NCBI GenBank assembly: GCA_037176885.1
Contig: JAWWNJ010000030.1
Location: forward strand, 1,736,001 to 1,800,000
Length of the DNA stretch: 64,000 nucleotides
Direction: 5' to 3'
From: Favolaschia claudopus
Lineage: Eukaryota; Basidiomycota; Agaricomycetes; Agaricales; Mycenaceae
In this document: piece after piece, positions 56,141 through 64,000 of the stretch
How positions within the stretch are numbered: position 1 is the stretch's first letter
Layout of the letters: every line of letters begins with the position of its first letter
Notes under the pieces: generated by a model
What the model was told of the DNA's origin: nothing
Seen by the model: only the letters and a program-made list of their open reading frames with translations
Databases searched by the model: none
Program-made: the position numbers and the translations under genes

Positions 56141-56868
56141 CCCCCGATTAGTCTTAAACTTAGGTGCAAAACAGGCTTCATCATTTTTGAGATAAACAGG
56201 TGCGACTTAAGCGGCTCATTTCTGCGCAACTTACACCAGGTATCAGGGCGCCTGATTTTTTCCTTCTTTATCACAGATAATAAAGAGCTGTTTTTGAGCC
56301 TGATTATTACATATAACAAGTGCCATATTCCGGCATTGGGCCCCAAGATATGGCAAAATTCAAGGCTAAATAAAAGTGGGCCTGATATCTGCCATATCTT
56401 GTGCCCTAATATGGCAAAAAATCAAGGCTAAGTAAAAATGTGCCTGATTTGTAGGCTCGTTTCACCCTCTCTTGTATGGGGGACGTGAAATCACTGCGTT
56501 TAGCCGGTACGTCCACGGCACTTGTCCGATTATGGCAGATCCCCGTCGGCAAGCCTGTAGACGTGGGATCGATCAAAATCTGCGGATTTCGGGCGACATG
56601 GGCCGATCATGGGCCGATTTCGAGGCCTGTCAAACGCCGGCAAGGCGCTCCTGGCCGTATGACCGCCGAGAAACCGATGTCTGGGGTTTTTCAGGCCATA
56701 GAGAACGCCTGGACAAAAATCTGAGCCCATAGAATGATGCGAGAGCGTGTTATACCCTTCACGAAATCGGGTTGTGGACGGGGGTCGCACAATATTGTGT
56801 AGACGACCCCCTTAAACGCAGTGAATCTGAAGATAGTCGTTCAGATCACTCAATACAAGAGAGGCTGG

Positions 56869-57163
56869 AATTAAGCTGTAGAGGCGAGTATGAGTCGCCT
56901 CGGAGTTTGAAACATTGTGGCCTTGACAACGCCGAGCCATCAATCCCATCAATTATAGCGAGAAAAAGGCCACAAAGAAGGACATAGTTCACCCACATTT
57001 CGTCTCCTAAAATCCGTGAAAAAATTTGGAAAGCCTCACAAGACTCGAAATATACATGTCCAAAGGTAATCACTGCCATTGGTGCTTGGTATAGGGCAGC
57101 ATATGAGCCCATCAAAAAATTCAAACTCCGAGGCGACTCGTACTCGCCTCTACAGCTTAATTC
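56869..57163. mobile_element. Inverted-repeat element nested in the 55,972 element
   Basis: AATTAAGCTGTAGAGGCGAG at the left is mirrored at 57,144-57,163, and the arms extend about 44 bp to GGAGTTTGAA. The borders carry no clear TSD. Confidence 0.6.
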
Positions 57164-57731
57164 TAGACTACCTGATTTGTGCCATATCTTGGGGCCCAAT
57201 GCCGGAATATGGCACTTGTTATATGTAATAATCAGGCTCAAAAACAGCTCTTTATTATCTGTGATAAAGAAGGAAAAAATCAGGCGCCCTGATACCTGGT
57301 GTAAGTTGCGCAGAAATGAGCCGCTTAAGTCGCGCCTGTTTATCTCAAAAATGATGAAGCCTGTTTTGCACCTAAGTTTAAGACTAATCGGGGGAACTTT
57401 CAGAGGGCCTTTTATCTTTGATATTAAAGCACTATATTAGGAGTTTTTTTTGTGCCTTATTATCTAAAATTAAAATCTAACTGTGGGGAGCCTTTTTTGC
57501 GCGCTCCCGCGGTGTGAGCCATCGAAAGAGAGGCTAAGTAAGTACGTTATGGGCATCACGTGATAGTTGGGCGATCATTCTGTGGCAGCACGTGATCAAT
57601 ACGTGTTGGTTGAAAAGCGGGCAGCGATCGGGGCATCAGTGTTCTGCTTGTAATCTCTACCACCATGTCGATTTTCCAAATTTCGCAAAACTCGACTTCT
57701 GTGGCTCCAAGATGTCAATCTGCGCTGCATA

Positions 57732-58982
57732 CTCGTAGTGAGAAAAAGTCATGGACGGTCGGTTCTTTGACCGATCTCGGCTGTCTTTGCACCCTTTTCT
57801 ATGATTCCAGGTGCTGAGTGTATGTAGACTACACTTGCAACAAATTACTGACCATCACCGAGATCAAATATAATTGATGTTTGGCTAAAAACAGCCAAAC
57901 AATCAGACAACTCCGAAATTGATTTTTCTAACTCAGCAAGAATTTTTTTTCACAGAAATACTTCCCGCCCAGGGTGTACCTCTAATAAAACTATTGAGAT
58001 TCAGAACTTGGATGAAGCAAAACGGTGCAGCCATTCTTGAGATATCGCGCTTGCAAGTTTGCCAAAATTGCCGTAAAATAGCCAAAACAGCCAAAAGTGG
58101 CCAACTCTAGTCTCATAAACAAGACTTTATATACTTTTTTGAAGATAGTCGTTCAAACGTATATAAAGTCTTGGACGCGTGAGGGGGGTCGGCTGAGAAG
58201 CGACAATTGATGGTTCGGCTTGATCACGGCACCCATTTTAGGAAAGTCACTAGGACGGCATCACACCGCCGAAAGCTTTGCACACTCGCATTGACTCTGA
58301 GGGTCAAGTTCACCGCTGAGACTGTCTGTGTCAGGTAAAGTTCCATGTCTGTGTAAGATCTTCTGCTATTTGTACTCCGAGGTCGCCTATAGTTTTGAGT
58401 CGAGTCTAAGCGCGGTTTCAAGAGGAAAAGTGACCTTAAGCCGCAGCTAAAAGGGAAGCAGTCCGTTAATAGCACATATACAATGCTCTGAACTTATTTT
58501 TTGAGGCTCAGAGGGTTGCAAGGATGCTCAGAGGTATCGAAAGTAGGAGCACTTGCCCAATTTGGCAGCTTCCAAATGGAGCGAGTTTCAAACTCCGCTG
58601 ATCTGTGTCGCTTCTCCACGGGACCCCTCCACGAGTCCTTGACTAGCCAACTCCAGAGCGTGATATCTCAACAACGGCTGGACCGTTTGACTTCATTTAA
58701 GTTGTAGAATCACTCAGCTTTGATGGCGCTACAAGACAGTGCAAATCATCATTCGAACAAAAAAAAGTCCCGTTGACTTACAAAATTGAGGTTTTGAGCT
58801 ACAAGATTGTTTGGCCATTTTTGGCCAAACATCAATTATTTTTGATCTCGGTGATGGTCAGTAATTTGTTACAGGTGCAGTCTACATACACCCAGCAACT
58901 GGAATTATGAAAAAAAGGGGCATTTAAAGACGGCCGAGATCGGTCAAAGAACCGACCGTCCATGACTTTTTCTCACTACGAG
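57732..58982. mobile_element. 1.25-kb TA-flanked element with TIRs of about 170 bp
   Basis: CTCGTAGTGAGAAAAAGTCA opens both ends; arms are 57,732-57,900 and 58,809-58,982. TA flanks both (57,730-57,731, 58,983-58,984). The inner ends contain TTTGGC hairpins. No transposase is seen. Confidence 0.8.
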
Positions 58983-61900
58983 TACAAGGCACAAGGCACT
59001 TTGTGAAGAGTTGGTTGAGCCTCCTGCTCCCACATGGCTTCAAATGCGCGAGAATATTCAAGTCATGCAAGTAGAAACATGCGCTGTCTGCCGAACCTCT
59101 ACCTCAAGCTTCGGTGCGGCTATATGCCCTGCACTTCTCCAAACAGTGCCTGTGCCCCTGACACTCGCGTCCGAGCCTGTATGGCCCGCCAAATGCGACT
59201 CACCATCGTCGCTGGCCCGCGCTCTGGCTGTCGCGCCCGTCAAGCTCCCCTCCAAGACCTTAGTCGTGTTCAGCGCGTCTGGCTGTGCTTCAAGAGCCCC
59301 CAGCGCTTCCGACGAAGTCCTCAAGTGCAATCCGGGGCCTTCAAGCTGGGCAGCATCGCCGATGTCGACGTCGACGAAGGCTTCGCTGGCACTGCGCTTA
59401 GCAACCGGAGTCCCCGGGTCGTTACCCGATTCAACCCGAACACTCCCCGGAACTGTGCCGCCGCATCACGCCATTTGGATTTGTCTTGCTTTGCTGACGG
59501 TATTCAAGTACGCCGAGGCAATTCGAGTCGTCGCTCGCGTCAAGTCCTGTACCTCAAGCTCAGCTGCGAGCTCAAGAAGCACGGCTCACATATCCAACGG
59601 CCCGTCAACCCTTCAGAAGCGCGGGATGCGAAGACATAGCTCGAGCTCTCGAGCGGGTTCTCAAGAAGCGCAAAATCAGTCTGCCACAAGCGCAGTAGAT
59701 GCTCAAGGCCCACCCGCCGCTCCGCAATACCTGAACTTGATGTATTGGAATATATTTCACAATTTTACACTCAAATTGACTAGTTCCGATTTTCGTGACA
59801 TTCTCACAAGCTACGATATCATGTTTTTCGCCGAAACTGATATGCTGCCCGGAGAAGAAGACGCGGCCGATGTCCCTGAAGGCTATACTTTGGTTTCGTT
59901 ACCCCGTAAGCCTTTCCTGCAAACATACCGCCGTGGCGGGGGTGTAGCCCTTTTAATTCGCGACAATATTGATTTCGTCAAATCGTCGTTGAGTTCCCCT
60001 GATATCCTGGTCATTGACCTTAGTTTTATGTAGATAATTGGTGCTTATATCCCTCCGACAAGACAACATCACGCTAGCAGGGGTAGACGGAAGTTAAGCC
60101 CTTTGAACAATTATGGGAAACTGTTTCGCTGTGTACTCAAAGTCCCGAGAAACCCGTCGTTTTGCTATCGGATATAAATGGCCGTACCGGTTCAAGACAA
60201 GTTCCTCAAATGGAAGTCGAGTGGCCTCGCTGTTCCTCAGACGAGACCGTCAACACGCGGAGACAAGCAATTCTCGAATGTGATTCCTACGGACTCTGTA
60301 TCGTTAACGGGACTGCGCTAGAGACCGTTTCTCCTGGTCGCTACACATCGCACCAACCAACTGGACAGTCAACAATTGACTACGCATTCGTGTCATACAG
60401 CCTCCTTTCTCTTGTTAAAGAGCTTCACGTTGATCTGCCAACATCGGACCCGAAAGATGACTGGGCCGACCACACTCGTATTGCTCTCAGGCTGGATATT
60501 TCGCAACTGGCCACCGTTTCGGTCTCAAAATCAAGTCGCAAATCACAGAGGGTGCAGCCGCCTTCCCCTGTGTCTGGACTCCGCGATTCCCGACTCATAG
60601 ATCGCTTGTATCAAGAGACAATGGAGTCGGCGCAATCAAGAGATGATGCTCTAGAGTCGCTGTGGGGTCCTCTCACCGCCGAATCTCCGCCATCCTACGT
60701 GTATGTGGACGGAATCGGCCGTAAATCATCTTCTGCAGGGGCGGGGGTGTATCTTGGACCAGGCTCACCTCTGAACATGTCACTCGCGGTGCCGGGGCCA
60801 CTGGCTGGAACAGCAGATCGCGCGCGGCTGTTTGCAATATATAAAGCTCTCCAAATCATCAACCCTTCAACCACGCTGGTAATTTACTGCCCCTCAAAAA
60901 TGATCATCCGCCAGCTTTGCTACTCTGCTGCAAAGAACATGAATCTGGGATGGCCAGGCGCAAATGCGGATTTATTCAAAGCTACAATCAAGCTGTTGGC
61001 TGCACGGCATGCTCGTACCTGTTTCGTGCATATTGACTCTGACTCGAAAAATCAATCCAAGAAACAGGCTTACTTGCTCGCAAAGCAGAGCTTCCAAACG
61101 CGCCAATGTGCAGATTCCAACCCGGATCCTTTCGTCGCTGATCTCGTTGTATTTCCGCCTCAGAACGACATGGCTATTCCTCTCAACGGCAAGCACAAAG
61201 TTTACACGAACTTGCCCGAGGTATCACCCCCCAAACCGAAATTGTGGCAAACTGGGATCGACGATGACGAAGATTTGAACGAAGAAATTTCGGCGCACCG
61301 TGGGCGAGCAAAGGCCCATTCGCTCAAGGCGGGTTTACGAAAACAACCATTGGCATGCAAAACACACAAGGATTTCTGGGATTTCGTTCGCAAACGAACT
61401 GATCCTCGAGCGCAGAAATCCAAGGTCGGGCTTCACGAGCTTTCTGATGACTTCAAAGGCCGGTTAAACTATCCAGAAGTCATGCCGTCGTCTTTTAATG
61501 CAGAGCAACTTGCATTTAACAAACGGATGGCAGCGGATCTCAATCCTCCTCCTGACAACTCTCCGAGAAAATCATATACAAGGGATATCACCATCGAAGA
61601 GATTGAGTCCATCCAACGGCATATCAAGTCGCATGGACTAGAGACAGCTGTCGGCTGCGACGATTTCTCATACGAGGAATGTCCAACTGTCCCAAACGAG
61701 AAACTGCTTGAATTTTTTCATTTTGTATCAACAACGGAGACGCTCCGAGAGCTTGGTTAATTGCAATACTCATTGGAAATCTGAAAAAGGATAAAGATCC
61801 CACCGATCCAGCAAGCTACCAATTGATTGCGCTCGAGTGCTGTATGCTCAAAATGTTGACTCTGATCATTGACCGACGCATTCGCGAAGGAGCTGAAGAT

Positions 61901-62016
61901 ATTGGTGCTATCCCCGTCACTCAGAATGGATTTCAAGACCATCTTCGGACCAACGATAATGTATTTGTCCTCCGAACGATGATAGAAATGGCGTGGTCGG
62001 AAGATCTTCCCTTAGA

Positions 62017-62455
62017 GTCACTCCGGCAGCGGATTTGGATTTGATGGGATTTGGAGCTGATGGGTGACGATCAGTCACCAATCAGTCACCGTTGCCAACT
62101 GATGACGGGACTTTTGCCGCCAAACTGCCAGCGCATTGTCTCGTCGGCATTTTCCCGCCATCCCGCTCCATTTCCCGCCGTGCCTGCGCTGGCACTTAAG
62201 AGGTCTGCTATAGCAATAAAGTTAGGCAGGCAACATATAGTAATCAAAGCACACCATTTTCAAAAAGTGCGCCGCTCTGGAGGCAAGCAATGGGCTCAAT
62301 GAAGGAGCTCGTCGTCGTCGCCGACGAGCAGGCATGTTGCAAACACAACGGCGGCTAACGTCGGACATTCCGCGGACTACGTTACATACAGACATCAGTT
62401 CCACCATCAAATCCAAATCCCATCAAATCCAGATCCTGCTCCGCTGCCGGAGTAA
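62017..62455. mobile_element. 439-bp hAT-like insertion in the LINE RT
   Basis: ACTCCGGCAGCGGA lies near both ends in inverted orientation, followed by GATTTGATGGGATTTGGA-like subterminal sequence. CCCTTAGA (62,009-62,016) and CCCTTATA (62,456-62,463) form an 8-bp duplication with one mismatch. Removing the element with one duplicate joins SEDLPL to YVAYLDLKNAF in frame. An 8-bp TSD is typical of hAT elements. Confidence 0.8.
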
Positions 62456-62811
62456 CCCTTATATGTTGCATATCTGGACCTCAAGAACGCCTTTCCGCAC
62501 ACTGATCGGCCAACCCTCTGGGTCAAACTGGCAAAACTCGGAATTTTAGGGCCTCTGATTGAATGGCTGAAGTCCCTCTATGATCGTATCGGATACTACG
62601 CCTGGACGGCAAGTATGGAGCCATATTCAAGTCTCTTCTGGGTATTCTTACAGGCGACCCCGGTTCGCCGCGCTTGTGGAATTTATTCATGGCGGATTTC
62701 ATACTGCAAAATTTCCCAGGAGACATCGTCTTGAACGGAGCGCCGATCAACCAAACCGCTCATGCCGACGACATTATGATGGCAACGACTACCGAACACG
62801 GTTTTCAGTTC

Positions 62812-63045
62812 CATCTCAATGAATCCCAACATTGGGCTGACGACAATGGCTGTTTAACCTCGATCCCGAAATGCTTATACCAAATTTATGAGCCTCGCCG
62901 TCGCAAACCCGGGCTATCGCCTGTATTTCATCTCAATGAATCCCAACATTGGGCTGACGACAATGGCTGTTTAACCTCGATCCCGAAATGCTTATACCAA
63001 ATTTATGAGCCTCGCCGTCGCAAACCCGGGCTATCGCCTGTATTT
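62812..63045 (+). repeat. 117-bp in-frame tandem duplication in the LINE RT
   Basis: Units 62,812-62,928 and 62,929-63,045 are identical and encode the same 39 residues (HLNESQHWADDNGCLTSIPK...) immediately after the catalytic HADD region. The frame stays open across the junction. Confidence 0.9.
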
Positions 63046-64000
63046 CATCTCAATGGAAAGCCTATCGAACGCGTCATCAAGGGCTGTTATCTAGGCATCC
63101 ACATCGAGACAAACACAAATTTCATTTGGCGAGAACAATACAAAGTCAAGGCGAAGAAAGCCCGGACTGCAGCTAATGTTATCCTGGGACTCCACCGATT
63201 CGTTGGTGACTTAACAACCTGGGATGCGCGGACTCTTTACATGGCTCGCGTTGACCCGTATCTCATTGCGGGATGCGAGGTTTGTCTTGATGTCGATGCA
63301 AAAAGCCTCAAATTACTTGAAGATGTTCAGTGCATGTTCATCCGTCGTATGCTTGGAATCTCCGCGCGCTCAATGCGAGCCGTGCTATTCTCGGAAACTG
63401 GTATTTGGCCAATTCGGTATCGACGCGTCTATCTGGCCCTCAAGAATCTCAAGAATCTTTCTTACCTCATTAAGCTGAAGGCAACAGACGTAAAACCACA
63501 GCGGCCTGCGTGGAACGCACTCCAACAATCCATTTCCCTGGCGCGTTCTGAGAAGATTTCGTGGGTCAATGACCTCTGGGCATTGTCTTGTCAAGGCTGT
63601 TTATACCCGTTGCGCCCGATATTTCCACCGAGGTTACTGTTAAGACTGTCAAGGAAGCAATGAATAATGTAAAATTATCGATGGAAGCATGGATCAACCA
63701 CGACGTGGAAACATCGTCCAAGACAAAAGATCTTCTCGCGGGGCGCCTCGAAATGGACTCCGACACCGGAAAGCTCGTCAAGAAAGCTCTGGATTTTCGC
63801 CTTCACCTCCGAATAACGTCCACCAGGCATCGTCGCGCTCTGACAAAGATGGTTGTCTCGAGTCATTCCCTTGCGGTTGAACGAAGGCGCTGGGCCGAAC
63901 GGGACAAACCAAAAGTTCCTCGTGAATATCGACTGTGTCGTTTTTGCAAGTCGGATATTGAAGACCCCCCTCATGCTATGTTCATCTGTAACCATCCAGC

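Larger units (their letters stand above)
55972..57516. mobile_element. 1.5-kb TIR element, CACACCG ends
   Basis: CACACCGCGGGAGCGCGC marks both ends, and the arms match for about 335 bp (55,972-56,353 against 57,181-57,516). AGC is present on each side, compatible with a 3-bp TSD as in CACTA or PIF-like elements. The left arm carries a 50-bp tandem duplication absent from the right arm. No transposase is present. It lies directly upstream of the kinase-like gene. Confidence 0.8.
59011..64000 (+). pseudogene. Decayed LINE: endonuclease, RNase H-like, RT, zinc finger
   Basis: From 59,730: NLMYWNIFHNFTLKLTSSDF and FFAETDMLPGEEDAADVPEG start an exonuclease-endonuclease-phosphatase domain. After stops it resumes at LLSDINGRTGSRQVPQ and ends STIDYAFVSYSLL...DDWADHTRIA (60,150-60,500). 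An RNase H-like block follows at 60,690-61,090 (YVYVDGIGRKSSSAGAGVYL, RARLFAIYKALQIINP) in which the usual Glu and second Asp are not conserved. RT motifs are SYQLIALECCMLKMLTLIID, TQNGFQDHLRTNDNVFVLRT, AYLDLKNAF, GDPGSPRLWNLFMADF and the HADD box. A finger CRFCKSDIEDPPHAMFICNH ends the window. Frameshifts, a 439-bp insertion and a tandem duplication show it is dead. EN-RNH-RT order is typical of an abundant Agaricomycete LINE group. It continues beyond 64,000. Confidence 0.85.

Noticed and set aside
56472..56732. Overlapping 82- and 86-codon frames inside the 1.5-kb TIR element
   Set aside because: They overlap in two frames and their antisense is also open. No domain is visible.
59034..59639. 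201-codon frame overlapping the LINE 5' region
   Set aside because: It overlaps a longer frame that runs into the endonuclease domain. Low-complexity Ser/Arg/Pro composition suggests decayed 5' sequence.

Overview
This window looks like a transposon-dense stretch of a filamentous basidiomycete genome, most likely an Agaricomycete. The coding segments carry short GT-AG introns of about 45-60 nt. They belong to protein families that I know as multi-copy in Agaricomycetes: an integrase-core protein, an alpha-kinase, an RNase D/WRN-like exonuclease, LINEs ordered endonuclease - RNase H-like - RT, and several uncharacterised repeated families. I recognise no housekeeping gene, rRNA or confident tRNA. 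Family names come from remembered conservation and visible motifs, not from a search. Layout: 0-4.7 kb is non-coding with short inverted-repeat elements. 4.7-7.8 kb holds a compact pair of convergent spliced genes, a 414-aa tyrosine recombinase and an unrecognised 375-aa protein; both starts are preceded by paired ACGCGT boxes. 8.8-10.8 kb is a decayed Ty1/copia pol split by a MITE. 11-17.4 kb holds two related Helitron-like elements carrying the same degenerate gene, several TA-flanked MITEs and a LINE-type gag ORF. 17.6-18.9 kb is a broken basidiomycete hypothetical gene. 19-21.8 kb is one long TIR element. 23.7-24.3 kb is a fragment of a family whose best copy is the four-exon, about 1001-aa gene at 26.4-29.6 kb. 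29.8-30.95 kb and 41.2-42.35 kb are two almost identical 1.18-kb elements in opposite orientation, each with its own target duplication. Between them lie an integrase-core gene (minus) and an alpha-kinase gene (plus) that abut head to head, then a third copy of the 1001-aa family split by a 5'-truncated LINE. 46-48 kb is an exonuclease gene interrupted by a MITE. 49.3-50.3 kb is a spliced hypothetical gene. 54-56 kb is a kinase-like pseudogene with a 1.5-kb TIR element inserted just upstream of its start. 57.7-59 kb is another long-TIR element. 59 kb to the end is a decayed LINE whose RT is split by an element with an 8-bp target duplication. The overall picture is nested insertion: at least four levels near 40.5-42.8 kb, and several cases where conceptual removal of an element restores the frame of the interrupted gene. 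The intact, possibly functional units are the recombinase pair, the 1001-aa gene, the integrase gene and the alpha-kinase gene. All are probably mobile or transposon-associated rather than core fungal genes. Exon borders were read by eye and need transcript support.
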